Origin: Enterobacter wuhouensis | GTDB lineage: Bacteria > Pseudomonadota > Gammaproteobacteria > Enterobacterales > Enterobacteriaceae | Assembly (NCBI RefSeq): GCF_004331265.1 | Contig: NZ_SJOO01000002.1 | Coordinates: 662,202 to 726,201 of the forward strand | Direction: 5' to 3' | Length of the DNA: 64,000 nt | In this document: positions 46,298-55,929 of the stretch, piece after piece | How the letters are laid out: the number at the start of each line of letters is the position of its first letter | Position numbering within the stretch: the first letter of the stretch is position 1 | The notes under the pieces: generated by a model | Databases searched by the model: none | What the model was told of the DNA's origin: nothing | The model's input: the letters and a program-made list of their open reading frames with translations, nothing else | Made by a program: the position numbers and the translations under genes

Positions 46298-47902
46298 TTA
46301 ACTCACCAACGCCTGCCCGTCTTTGCGGCTTTCCGTCGCGGCAACGTAGTGCCCTTCCGGCATACGGTAAATCACCTGCGCCCCGCCGAAATTGTAATCC
46401 TGCAGCGGGTCTTCCACCACGATCTGATGCCCGCGCTCGCGCAGTGCGGCGATCGTATTGCGATCGAACGTCGATTCGACGATCACCTCCCTGCCCTGCA
46501 CCACGCGCCAGCGCGGGGCGTCGATTGCCGCCTGCGGGTTTTGCCCGTGCAGCATAATGCGCAGCGCCATCTGCATGTGCCCCTGCGCCTGCATCGGGCC
46601 GCCCATCACGCCAAAGGACATCAGCGGCTGCCCGTTGCCGTCCATCGCAAAGCCCGGAATGATGGTGTGGAACGGGCGCTTGCTGCCCGCCAGAGCGTTC
46701 GGGTGATTGGGAGCCAGCACAAACCCGCAGCCCCGGTTTTGCAGGCTGATCCCCGTATCCGGCACCACGATGCCTGAACCGAAACCCATAAAGTTAGACT
46801 GAATAAAGGAGATCATCATTCCGCTGGAATCTGCGGCGCTGAGGTAAACCGTGCCGCTCTGCGTCGGTGAACCGTAGACAAAATCGGATGCCTTTTCGCG
46901 ATTGATAAGCGCGGCGCGCGACTTCAGGTAATGGTCGCTCAGCAGCTCTTTCGCCGCGAACTCCATGTGTTCTTCATCCGCCACGTAGCGGTCGAGATCC
47001 GCCAGCGCCAGCTTCATCGCCTCGATGGAGAGATGAAGAGACTGCACGGAATCCGGGTGATGCTTCTCAATGCCGCACTGCTCCAGAATGCCGAGCGCAA
47101 TCAGCGTGGCGATCCCCTGGCCGTTTGGCGGCAGCTCCTGCACCGAGCCGCCCGCGAAGTCGCGCGACAGCAGATCGACCCAGTCAACGCGGTGGTTCGC
47201 CAGATCTTCCGCCGTCAGGTGCGCGCCGTGCTCTTTAGCGAAGGCGGCAATTTTTTGCGCCAGCTCGCCGCGGTAAAACGCATCGCCGTTGGTTTTGGCA
47301 ATCAGCTCCAGCGAGTTCGCCTGCGCCGGGTTACGGAAGATCTCCCCAACGCGCGGGGCGCGGCCTTCCGGCGCAAAGCAGGCGCTAAAGCCAGGCTGAT
47401 CTTTCAGCTTGTTATAGCCGCGCTGCCAGAGATGGCCAATCAGCGGGGAGACCGGAAAACCATTGCGCGCGTAGTCAATGGCAGGCTGCGCCAGCGTGGT
47501 CAGCGGCAGCGTGCCGAAGCGTTCCGCCAGCGCCACCCAGCCGGATACCGCACCCGGTACGGTCACCGCGTCCCAGCCGATTTCCGGCACCGCGGTTTTA
47601 CCGGCAAAGAGATCTGCATGCCAGCTGGCCGGCGAGCGGCCCGACGCGTTCAGGCCGTGAAGCTTTTCACCGTCCCAGACGATGGCAAAAGCGTCGCTGC
47701 CGATCCCGTTGCCGGTCGGCTCAACCACCGTCAGCGCCATCGCGGTGGCAATAGCCGCATCCACGGCATTCCCCCCCAGCTGCAGCATTTTCATGCCCGC
47801 CTGCGCCGCCAGCGGCTGCGACGTCGCAACGGCGTTATGGCCCAGCATCGGCGGGCGTCGTGAATCGTAACCGGACGTAAAATCAAGCGCTTTGGTCATC
47901 AT
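46298..47902 (-). CDS. gamma-glutamyltransferase, YwrD-like, no signal peptide
   Basis: A 534-residue member of the Ntn-hydrolase gamma-glutamyltransferase family. The precursor would self-cleave before the Thr of QSGTVYLSAADSSG (about residue 351), which becomes the nucleophile; SFIQSNFMGFGSGIVV and LQNRGCGFVLAPNHPNAL resemble the YwrD subgroup. The N-terminus (TKALDFTSGYDSRRPPML) has no signal peptide, unlike periplasmic Ggt, so it should act in the cytoplasm. Of two adjacent ATGs, the second (47899) is better spaced from AAGGAGT. It is last in an operon with an ABC peptide importer, six bases after the permease. Confidence 0.88.
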   Translation of the reverse strand: MMTKALDFTSGYDSRRPPMLGHNAVATSQPLAAQAGMKMLQLGGNAVDAAIATAMALTVVEPTGNGIGSDAFAIVWDGEKLHGLNASGRSPASWHADLFAGKTAVPEIGWDAVTVPGAVSGWVALAERFGTLPLTTLAQPAIDYARNGFPVSPLIGHLWQRGYNKLKDQPGFSACFAPEGRAPRVGEIFRNPAQANSLELIAKTNGDAFYRGELAQKIAAFAKEHGAHLTAEDLANHRVDWVDLLSRDFAGGSVQELPPNGQGIATLIALGILEQCGIEKHHPDSVQSLHLSIEAMKLALADLDRYVADEEHMEFAAKELLSDHYLKSRAALINREKASDFVYGSPTQSGTVYLSAADSSGMMISFIQSNFMGFGSGIVVPDTGISLQNRGCGFVLAPNHPNALAGSKRPFHTIIPGFAMDGNGQPLMSFGVMGGPMQAQGHMQMALRIMLHGQNPQAAIDAPRWRVVQGREVIVESTFDRNTIAALRERGHQIVVEDPLQDYNFGGAQVIYRMPEGHYVAATESRKDGQALVS

Positions 47903-47908
47903 GACTCC

Positions 47909-48784
47909 TTAGTCGTGGCGCGGATCGAGCGCATCGCGCAGCCCGTCGCCAAGTAAATTAAAGCCCTGCACGGCAAGGAAAATCGCCACGCCGGGGAACA
48001 CGGACATCCACGGTGCCTGCTCAAGAAACCCTTTCGCGGTGTTGAGCATGGAGCCCCAGGAGGGATTGGGCGGCTGCTGTCCCAGCCCTAAAAACGACAG
48101 GCTGGCTTCGGCGATAATCGCCGAGGCAATGGCCAGCGTGGCCTGCACGAGGATCGGTGACATCACGTTTGGCAGGACGTATTTAATGATGATCCAGCGA
48201 TCCGGCAGGCCAATCGCCCGCGCGCCGTCGATGTACTCTTCGTTGCGAATGGCGATCACCTGGCCGCGCGTCAGGCGGGCGAAGATCGGCATCGCCGAAA
48301 GACCGATGGCGATCATCGCGTTGGTCAGGCTCGGGCCCAAAAATGCCCCCAGCGCGATCGCCATGATCAGGAACGGACAGGCCAGCAGCGCCTCGATAAA
48401 GCGCGAGATCACCCCGTCCCACATCTTCTGGAAGTAGCCCGCCACCAGCCCCAGCGGCACGCCGATGACCACCGCGATAACGACCGACATACAGCCCGCC
48501 ATCAGCGAGGTACGCGCCCCCCAGATAATGCGGGATAAAATGTCGCGCCCCAGCTCGTCGGTGCCGAACCAGTACATCGCCGACGGCGCTTTGCGCACCG
48601 CCAGGAAGTTGGCCTTAACCGGGTCGAACGGGGCAATCCACGGCGCGAGAAGCGCCACCAGCACAAAGAAGCCCACCACCACCGCGCCAATCACCGCGCT
48701 TTTGTTGGCGAGGAATTTCTTCAGCACCCGGTTTTGCGCACGCGGCAGCGCGGGGGCAACGGTTTGCGTTGTCAGTTCCGCCAT
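47909..48784 (-). CDS. peptide-type ABC transporter permease (DppC/GsiD-like)
   Basis: A 291-residue inner-membrane permease with six helices and the binding-protein-dependent signature EEYIDGARAIGLPDRWIIIK, which couples to the ATPases. The polar N-terminal tail (about 25 residues) before the first helix is usual for DppC-type subunits. It follows the partner permease by two bases. Substrate inferred from the operon: gamma-glutamyl compounds or small peptides. Confidence 0.92.
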   Translation of the reverse strand: MAELTTQTVAPALPRAQNRVLKKFLANKSAVIGAVVVGFFVLVALLAPWIAPFDPVKANFLAVRKAPSAMYWFGTDELGRDILSRIIWGARTSLMAGCMSVVIAVVIGVPLGLVAGYFQKMWDGVISRFIEALLACPFLIMAIALGAFLGPSLTNAMIAIGLSAMPIFARLTRGQVIAIRNEEYIDGARAIGLPDRWIIIKYVLPNVMSPILVQATLAIASAIIAEASLSFLGLGQQPPNPSWGSMLNTAKGFLEQAPWMSVFPGVAIFLAVQGFNLLGDGLRDALDPRHD

Positions 48785-48786
48785 GG

Positions 48787-49728
48787 TTAACCTCGCATTT
48801 TCGGGTTGATAAGGACGTAGAGCACGTCGGCCAGCAGGTTGAGCATCAGGAAGCCAATCGCCACGATCAGCACCACGCCCTGCACCACCGCGTAGTCACG
48901 GTTAAATACCGAGTCGACGATCATCTTGCCGAAGCCCGGAATGGTGAAGACCTGCTCTGTCAGCACCGCGCCGCCCAGCAGCTCGCCGAACAGCAGCGTG
49001 GTGAGGGTAATGACCGGCACCAGCGCGTTGCGAAACGCGTGCTTCAGGATCACCGCTTTTGGCAGCAGCCCTTTCGCCCGCGCGGTGCGGATGTAATCCG
49101 CCTTCAGGACCGCAATCATCGAGGCGCGGGTGTGGCGCATCAGCGTTGCCGCGAGGCCGGTTCCGAGCACGGACGCGGGCAGCAGCAGCGTGCGCAGGTT
49201 CTGGATTGGATCTTCACTGAACGGCACGTAGCCGGACGCGGGTAGCCACTGCAGGTTCACCGAAAAGACCAGAATCAGCAGGATCCCCAGCCAGAAGTGC
49301 GGGATCGAGATCCCCGAGATCGCCACGAAGTTCGCCCCGTGATCGACCCAGCTGTTTTTGTTCACCGCCGCGAGGATCCCCATGCTGATGCCAAACACCA
49401 GCGCGATAATCATCGCCAGCAGCGACAGCTCCAGCGTGACCGGCAGCTTGCTGGCAATCAGCTGCGTCACCGGCTCGTGGGTGCGTAAGGAGACGCCCAG
49501 ATCGCCCTGCAGCGCCCGCGTCAGCCAGTTGAAGTACTGCACCGGGATGGGCGCGTCGAGGTTCAGCTCCGCGCGCAGCTGGGCAATGACCGCCGGGTCG
49601 CGCTCCTCCCCGGCCATGGCGATCAGCGGATCGCCGGGCAGCAGCTTTTGCAGCCCGAACACCATCATGCTCACCAGCAATAGCGTCGGGACGGCCAGCA
49701 GCAGACGTTTGCAAATCAGTTCCAGCAT
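48787..49728 (-). CDS. peptide-type ABC transporter permease (DppB/GsiC-like)
   Basis: A 313-residue permease starting MLELICKRLLLAVPTLLLVS, with LQKLLPGDP, and the coupling motif ADYIRTARAKGLLPKAVILK. Together with the DppC-like subunit it forms the membrane pore. Normal length; 18 bases downstream of the binding protein gene. Confidence 0.92.
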   Translation of the reverse strand: MLELICKRLLLAVPTLLLVSMMVFGLQKLLPGDPLIAMAGEERDPAVIAQLRAELNLDAPIPVQYFNWLTRALQGDLGVSLRTHEPVTQLIASKLPVTLELSLLAMIIALVFGISMGILAAVNKNSWVDHGANFVAISGISIPHFWLGILLILVFSVNLQWLPASGYVPFSEDPIQNLRTLLLPASVLGTGLAATLMRHTRASMIAVLKADYIRTARAKGLLPKAVILKHAFRNALVPVITLTTLLFGELLGGAVLTEQVFTIPGFGKMIVDSVFNRDYAVVQGVVLIVAIGFLMLNLLADVLYVLINPKMRG

Positions 49729-49746
49729 GGGTTCTCCTCAGGACGT

Positions 49747-51267
49747 TTATTTCGCCAGCGATAGGCCAGCCAGACGCACGATGCCGTCCGGATACGGCTT
49801 AAAGCCCTGCACGCTTTTGTTCAGGCCAAAAATACGCGGCTCAAAGTAGAGGTAGGCAATCGGCATGTCGGTCTGCAGCTGTTTAACCACCTTGTCGTAC
49901 AGCGGCTGGCGTGCGGCCTGATCGGTGCTCTGGCGCGCCTGGGTCAGCCATTCATCAACCTGCGCGTTGCTGTAGCGGCCGTCGTTCAGGGTGCCTTTGC
50001 TGTTGATAAAGCCGTAGATGCTGCCGTCCGGGTCCGGGCGGCCCGACCAGCCGGAGAAGCTCAGCTGGTAGTCACCGCTCTGCTGGCGATCCAGCAGCGT
50101 GGCGAATTCGGTCATCTGCAGGTTCAGGTTAAATCCGGCCTCAGCGACCATCGCCTGCAATACCTGACCCACCTGCTGCGAGGTTGGGTTGTTCGGCACC
50201 AGCAGGTTGACGGTCAGCGGCGCGGTGATGCCTGCCGCTTTCAGCAGCGCTTTTGCCTTGTCAACGTCACGCGGCGGCACCGGCAGGTTAACGTGATACG
50301 GGCTGACCGGTGAAAACGCCTGGTTGGCCGGGGTGTAGAGCCCCTCAAAGACCACCTGGTTTAACGCATCGCGGTCGATGGCCTGAGAAAACGCCTCGCG
50401 CACGCGGGCGTCTTTGAACGGATCGTTCGCCGGCACCTTGCCGTTGTTGATGTTGAAGGTGATGCCCTGATAGCCCAGGCCGGTTACCTTCGCCAGCGCC
50501 AGCTTGCTGTCGGCTTCCACGGTTTTAACGTCGCTGGCGGCGATGCCTTCGGTCAGATCGAGATCGCCCGCGCGCAGGTTCGCGAGGCGCACGGAGGCAT
50601 CCGGGATCGGCAGATAGATAATCTTGTCAAAGTGGTAGGCGTCTTTGTTCCAGTAGTTGTCAAAGCGCGTCAGAACGATACGGTCCTGCGACACGCGGCT
50701 GTCGAACTTGTATGGGCCGGAACAGACCGGGTGAGCGGCAAAGTCTGGCTTTTTCGCCGCCTCGGGGGCCATCATTGCGCCCGCGCGGTCGGTGAGCTGC
50801 ATCAGCAGCGCGGCATCGGGCGTTTTCAGGTGCAGGGCAATCTGCATCGGGCCGGTGACTTCGACTGACTCCACGGAGGAGATCTCGCTTTTACGCAGGG
50901 AGCCTTTTAGGGTCAGAGCGCGGTCAAGGTTATATTTTGCGGCGGCGGCATCGAATTTCTCGCCGTCGTGGAAGGTGACGCCGTCGCGCAGATCCATTGT
51001 CAGCGTTTTGCCGTCATCGCTCCAGGCCCAGGATTTAGCCAGACCCGGCACGACCTTCAGGTGCTCGTCGACGTCCACCAGCCTGTCGCACAGGGAGGCA
51101 AAGACGAAGCGGCCATAGTAGGTGCGCGCCAGATGCGGGTCGAGCATGTCGGGGTCTGCGCCCAGACCGATTCGCAGCACGCTTTCAGAATGGGCGGGCA
51201 GCGCCGCGCCAAGCAACATAACACTTCCCAGTACGGTCAAAAGAGAATTACGCATTGTCATTATCAT
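49747..51267 (-). CDS. periplasmic peptide/glutathione-type solute-binding protein
   Basis: A 506-residue family 5 (DppA/OppA/GsiB) solute-binding protein. The signal peptide ends at HS-ESVLRIGLGADPDMLDPHL; LTMDLRDGVTFHDGEKFDAA is the family signature. Three in-frame ATGs lie within five codons; the one at MRNSLLTVLG gives the most compact signal peptide, while AAGGAA best fits the first two. GsiB binds glutathione, and the neighbouring gamma-glutamyltransferase makes a gamma-glutamyl ligand reasonable. Confidence 0.9.
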   Translation of the reverse strand: MIMTMRNSLLTVLGSVMLLGAALPAHSESVLRIGLGADPDMLDPHLARTYYGRFVFASLCDRLVDVDEHLKVVPGLAKSWAWSDDGKTLTMDLRDGVTFHDGEKFDAAAAKYNLDRALTLKGSLRKSEISSVESVEVTGPMQIALHLKTPDAALLMQLTDRAGAMMAPEAAKKPDFAAHPVCSGPYKFDSRVSQDRIVLTRFDNYWNKDAYHFDKIIYLPIPDASVRLANLRAGDLDLTEGIAASDVKTVEADSKLALAKVTGLGYQGITFNINNGKVPANDPFKDARVREAFSQAIDRDALNQVVFEGLYTPANQAFSPVSPYHVNLPVPPRDVDKAKALLKAAGITAPLTVNLLVPNNPTSQQVGQVLQAMVAEAGFNLNLQMTEFATLLDRQQSGDYQLSFSGWSGRPDPDGSIYGFINSKGTLNDGRYSNAQVDEWLTQARQSTDQAARQPLYDKVVKQLQTDMPIAYLYFEPRIFGLNKSVQGFKPYPDGIVRLAGLSLAK

Positions 51268-52342
51268 GAGTTCCTTGAAGGAAGGGACGAGTGAGTGGCC
51301 GCGTGTTCAAACAGCGCGCGGCGGCGCAGAAAAGCGGCGGATGGCGGTGCGATCTGGATAACGCTGCGATCGCGGTTGATCTCCTGCCAGCGGTGGCAGG
51401 CAACCTGACGTCCGCCGTCGAGCACCTGATTAATCGGCTCGACCTGGCGGCATTCATTTGTAACGTACGGACAGCGGGTATGGAAACGGCAGCCGGACGG
51501 CGGGCTGGCCGGGTTGGGCAGATCCCCCTGCAGCAGCGGCGCGTCGCGCTCAACCCCCGGCTGCATCTGCGGCGCCGAAGCGATCAGCGCCTGGGTATAG
51601 GGGTGCAGCGGCGCGTCAAAAATCTCATCCACGGTGGCAAGCTCGACGATTTGCCCGAGATACATGACCGCCACGCGGTCGCTCATGTGGCGGATCACCG
51701 CCAGGCCGTGGGCGACAATCACCATCGTTAGCCCAAGCTGGTGCTTCAGGCTTTCCAGCAGGTTGACCACCTGCGCCTGAACGGAGACATCCAGCGCGGA
51801 TACCGGCTCGTCGCCCAGCAGCAGCTTCGGCCCGGAAGCCAGCGCGCGCGCGATGCCGATACGCTGGCGCTGCCCGCCGGAAAACTCGTGCGGATAGCGC
51901 CCGGCCCAGGCGGCAGGCAGGCCGACGGTTTTGAGCAGCTCGGCGACGCGGTACTGGCGGTCCGCTTTTTTCATGTTCTGATGCAGCCACAGCGGCTCAC
52001 CGACGATCTGCTCCACCGTCATGCGCGGGTTCAGCGAGGCAAAGGGGTCCTGAAAGATGATCTGCAGCTCGCGGCGGAGCTGGTTCAGGCGAGCGCCCGA
52101 GGCGTCGGTGATCTCCTCCCCCTGATAAAACACGCGCCCTTCGCTGGCGGCCAGCAGGCGCAGCAGCAGGCGGCCGAGGGTGGATTTCCCGGAGCCGGAC
52201 TCGCCGACAATCGCCAGCGTTTCGCCCGGCATGACGGCAAGCGAAACGCGGTCGACCGCCGTGACAAACCGGGCCGGGGAAAAGAGTTTTTTCGGGCCGG
52301 GGAAGCGCTTGCTCAGGTCGCGGGCTTCAAGAATGGGCGTGG

Positions 52343-52346
<4 letters not shown>
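51264..52346 (-). CDS. peptide ABC transporter ATPase (DppF/OppF-like)
   Basis: A 360-residue ATPase: Walker A GESGSGKST, signature FSGGQRQRIGIARAL, Walker B KLLLGDEPVSALDVS, and the C-terminal Cys-rich oligopeptide-transport domain with SGCRFHTRCPYVTNECRQVE, which in some homologues binds a 4Fe-4S cluster. The C-terminus runs about 30 residues beyond usual and overlaps the binding protein gene by four bases. Confidence 0.93.
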
Positions 52347-53352
<1,006 letters not shown>

Positions 53353-53356
<4 letters not shown>

Positions 53357-54072
53357 AGCGTGGAGTCGTCCTCAAGGTGAATAGCCTGAATCAGGGCGGT
53401 TTGCAGCGTGAGCAGGTGTTCCCGCATGGCGGCGGCTGCTTCATTGGGCTGGCGATGAATAATCGCGGACATGATTTTGTGGTGGTGGTCGTTATAGCTA
53501 TCGACGCGTTCAGGGGTTCGTGCAAGCTCGCGCAAATGCTGCCAGCTCGGCTCGCGCCGCACGGCGTCAATGGCATCAAACAGCCCGAGCATCAGGCGGT
53601 TGCCTGCGGCCTCGGCAATGGCACGGTGAAAAGCGCTATCCCATAATTCATTAAGATCGCGGTCGTCCGGGCTGACCTTATCAATGCGTTCCAGCATGCG
53701 CTGCATAAGCGCGAGGTTTTCCCTGGTGGCACGCAGTGCCGCAAGCCGGGCCAGGCCGGGTTCGAGCTGTAAACGAGCTTCCATCACTTCCAGAAGGTTG
53801 GTTTGCTGAACCAATCCCTGAAGGGCCAGCGGTTCAACGGGAGCTGCCGGGCCAATAAAGGTCCCTTTGCCCTGCTTACGCCAGATTCGCCCTTCTTCTT
53901 CCAGCACGTCCAGCGCACGACGGACCTCACGCCGCCCTACGCCGAGAGTGTCCGACAGCTCACGTTCAGTGGGCAGCGGAATGCCTGGTGTTGACTCGTG
54001 CTGGTTGATTAGCCCGCGCAGCTGCTCAAGCGCGGTGCTGGAATTTGCCAGAAACCGTGACGGTTTTTCCAT
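53353..54072 (-). CDS. GntR-family (FadR subfamily) regulator of the transporter operon
   Basis: A 239-residue repressor-type regulator: winged helix GIPLPTERELSDTLGVGRRE, VRRALDVLEEEGRIWRKQGK with GTFIG wing, then an all-helical FCD ligand-binding domain (about residues 90-230) with DRDLNELWDSAFHRAIAEAA, AGNRLMLGLFDAI and DSYNDHHHKIMSAI whose Asp and His residues would bind a metal. It is the first gene of the seven-gene operon, overlapping the next, so it probably controls its own operon. Palindromes next to its start are candidate operators. Confidence 0.92.
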
Positions 54073-54111
54073 ATTGGTTCGCTCGCTATCATCATTACTT
54101 TATTTTTATTA

Positions 54112-54146
54112 ACGATAAGTTATTGATATGACGTGCAACTTATCGT
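54112..54146. promoter_or_regulatory. perfect inverted repeat at the predicted transcription start
   Basis: ACGATAAGTT (54112-54121) and AACTTATCGT (54137-54146) are perfect inverses around 15 bases. Counting 12 bases from the sigma-54 -12 element puts transcription start near 54147, so the repeat would begin at +1. It suits an operator acting as a roadblock or a 5'-UTR hairpin. Confidence 0.5.
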
Positions 54147-54157
54147 GCTAATGATTA

Positions 54158-54173
54158 AGCAATAAACGAACCA
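54158..54173 (-). promoter_or_regulatory. sigma-54 promoter of the GntR-ABC-GGT operon
   Basis: On the minus strand TGGTTCG-ttta-TTGCT fits the RpoN consensus TGGCACG-N4-TTGCW, with the GG and GC dinucleotides exactly ten bases apart. It lies 86 bases upstream of the GntR start codon and 120 bases downstream of two NtrC-type sites. Confidence 0.72.
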
Positions 54174-54188
54174 ATAGCGCATTGGTTC
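54168..54188. promoter_or_regulatory. GAACCAAT-N5-ATTGGTTC palindrome, candidate GntR operator
   Basis: A perfect 8+5+8 palindrome overlapping the -24 element of the sigma-54 promoter; the half-site ATTGGTTC occurs again at 54073-54080, directly next to the GntR start codon. FadR-subfamily regulators often bind such palindromes near their own gene. Confidence 0.55.
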
Positions 54189-54292
54189 ATGAGCTTTTTG
54201 GAAAATGACCGGTAACTGGATGATTTTCTATGAATTATTTTTACATAATTATTACAAATCGAGGTCGTGCCGGAAGGGAGGTGTGGACGTAA

Positions 54293-54331
54293 TGCACACA
54301 ATGAGTGCAAATAATGCACTAAAAACGTGCA
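54293..54331 (-). promoter_or_regulatory. two tandem NtrC-type enhancer sites
   Basis: TGCAC-N7-GTGCA occurs at 54293-54309 and at 54315-54331, both matching the NtrC consensus (GCAC-N7-GTGC). Centres are 22 bases apart, two helical turns, as expected for cooperative binding. They lie 120-173 bases upstream of the sigma-54 promoter. The rest of the 385-base gap (54073-54457) holds no convincing gene. Confidence 0.72.
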
Positions 54332-54419
54332 TTTGTTAATTAAATGCACTGCGTTTATTAACTTTTTGTTAACCAAAAAAATACTGAGGCGGGTAATTTT
54401 TTGCAGCGATAAAACGACA

Positions 54420-54449
54420 AAGGCCTGAATCATTTCTGATTCAGGCCTT
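54420..54449 (-). terminator. terminator of the tRNA-Asp transcript
   Basis: AAGGCCTGAATCA pairs perfectly with TGATTCAGGCCTT around four bases; on the minus strand TTTGTCGTTTT follows, eight bases after the tRNA 3' end. Confidence 0.85.
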
Positions 54450-54457
54450 CTGAATAG

Positions 54458-54534
54458 TGGCGGAACGGACGGGACTCGAACCCGCGACCCCCTGCGTGAC
54501 AGGCAGGTATTCTAACCGACTGAACTACCGCTCC
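54458..54534 (-). tRNA. aspV: tRNA-Asp (anticodon GUC)
   Basis: A 77-nucleotide cloverleaf with acceptor GGAGCGG/CCGTTCC, anticodon GTC in CTGTCAC, T-loop GGTTCGAGTCC and encoded CCA. It stands between dnaQ and the GntR operon; E. coli aspV is also next to dnaQ. The copy at 63894-63970 has the same sequence. Confidence 0.96.
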
Positions 54535-54665
54535 ACTGTTCCCGTTTGGGGAACGAGGCGAATATTACGGTCTGCCTCTGAACTCGTCAACGCTTTTTCT
54601 TAGCTTTTGAATCGTTTGCTGCAAAAATCACCCAAGCGGTGAATTTACAGGCATTCTCACGCTAT

Positions 54666-55397
54666 TTAAGCGCGCCACATGCAGCTGCCACCTTTCTTCT
54701 GAACCAAATCGAGACGCGATTCATGATTCAGAAGTTCTTCATCGCTGGCTAAAACAACCCGCAGGCGGCTAGCCTGACGCACAACGCGCTGAATGCCCGC
54801 TTCTCCCTGCGTCTGCTGCGATTCATTCTCCGTACTGAACTTCATCGACGTCTGCCCGCCGGTCATGGTCAGGTAGACATCGGCCAGGATCTGGGCATCG
54901 AGCAGTGCGCCGTGCAGCGTTCGCTTGGTGTTGTCTATTTCATAGCGTGAACAAAGAGCATCGAGGCTGTTACGCTTGCCGGGAAACATTTTCCTTGCCA
55001 GCGCCAGGCTGTCTGTCACCTTGCAGAAGGTATTCGTCTTCGGGATATCACGATTGAGCTTGCTGAATTCATAATCCATAAAGCCGATATCGAACGAGGC
55101 GTTATGGATGACAAGCTCGGCGCCCTTAATGTATTCCAGGAACTCGTCCGCCACGTCTGCAAAAGTCGGCTTATCCAGCAAGAACTCATCGGCAATACCG
55201 TGAACGCCGAACGCTTCCGGATCCACCAGCCGATCGGGCTTGAGGTAAACGTGGAAGTTGTTCCCTGTCAGACGACGGTTCACGACTTCAACGGCACCGA
55301 TCTCGATGATCTTGTGCCCTTCGTAGTGCGCGCCAATTTGGTTCATACCGGTGGTTTCGGTATCAAGAACAATCTGGCGAGTAATTGCAGTGCTCAT
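54666..55397 (-). CDS. dnaQ: DNA polymerase III epsilon subunit (proofreading exonuclease)
   Basis: A 243-residue 3'-5' exonuclease. Start MSTAITRQIVLDTETTG (ATG 55397) matches E. coli; an ATG three codons upstream is less likely. Exo I DTETTG (Asp12, Glu14), Exo II HNASFDIGF (Asp103) and Exo III HGALLDAQILADVY (His162, Asp167) are complete; the C-terminal tail binds the alpha subunit. Divergent from rnhA with overlapping promoters in 64 bases. Confidence 0.97.
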   Translation of the reverse strand: MSTAITRQIVLDTETTGMNQIGAHYEGHKIIEIGAVEVVNRRLTGNNFHVYLKPDRLVDPEAFGVHGIADEFLLDKPTFADVADEFLEYIKGAELVIHNASFDIGFMDYEFSKLNRDIPKTNTFCKVTDSLALARKMFPGKRNSLDALCSRYEIDNTKRTLHGALLDAQILADVYLTMTGGQTSMKFSTENESQQTQGEAGIQRVVRQASRLRVVLASDEELLNHESRLDLVQKKGGSCMWRA

Positions 55398-55461
55398 AGC
55401 GGTCATTTATGTCAGACTTATCGTTTAACTGAACGTTCAAATTACAGGAAGTCTACCAGAG

Positions 55462-55929
55462 ATGCGTAAACAGGTAGAAATTTTCACCGATGGATCTTGT
55501 CTTGGCAACCCGGGACCTGGCGGCTATGGCGCCATTATGCGTTACCGCGAGCACGAAAAAACCTTTAGCGAAGGCTATTTCCTGACTACCAACAACCGCA
55601 TGGAGTTGATGGCCGCCATCGTGGCGCTGGAAGCCTTAAAAGAACACTGTGACGTGGTGCTGAGCACTGACAGCCAGTACGTGCGCCAGGGCATTACCCA
55701 GTGGATTCACAACTGGAAAAAACGCGGCTGGAAGACGGCTGAAAAGAAGCCGGTCAAGAACGTCGACCTCTGGAAACGCCTTGATGCGGCGCTGGGCCAG
55801 CACGAAATAAAATGGGAATGGGTGAAAGGCCATGCCGGTCACCCCGAAAACGAACGCTGTGACGAACTTGCGCGCGCGGCTGCGTCAAATCCTGCTCATG
55901 AAGATACTGGGTATCAGCCAGAATCCTGA
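55462..55929 (+). CDS. rnhA: ribonuclease HI
   Basis: A 155-residue enzyme that removes RNA from RNA:DNA hybrids. Catalytic residues are in place: Asp10 ([11 protein letters not shown]), Glu48 (NRMELMAAI), Asp70 (STDSQYV) and Asp134 ([10 protein letters not shown]), with the basic handle [20 protein letters not shown]. Its stop directly abuts the stop of the convergent yafS. Confidence 0.97.
   Translation: MRKQVEIFTDGSCLGNPGPGGYGAIMRYREHEKTFSEGYFLTTNNRMELMAAIVALEALKEHCDVVLSTDSQYVRQGITQWIHNWKKRGWKTAEKKPVKNVDLWKRLDAALGQHEIKWEWVKGHAGHPENERCDELARAAASNPAHEDTGYQPES

Noticed and set aside
54245..54275. A second sigma-54-like element (CGGCACG on the minus strand near 54266)
   Set aside because: The -24 half looks good but no GC lies ten bases after GG, so the -12 half is missing.
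54327..54349. A third NtrC-like pair, GTGCA at 54327 with TGCAC at 54345
   Set aside because: Half-sites are in inverted order and 13 bases apart, unlike the seven-base spacing of the consensus.
54155..54433. A 92-codon minus-strand frame upstream of the GntR gene
   Set aside because: It spans the tRNA terminator, NtrC-type sites and sigma-54 promoter, has no ribosome binding site, and contains no recognisable motif.
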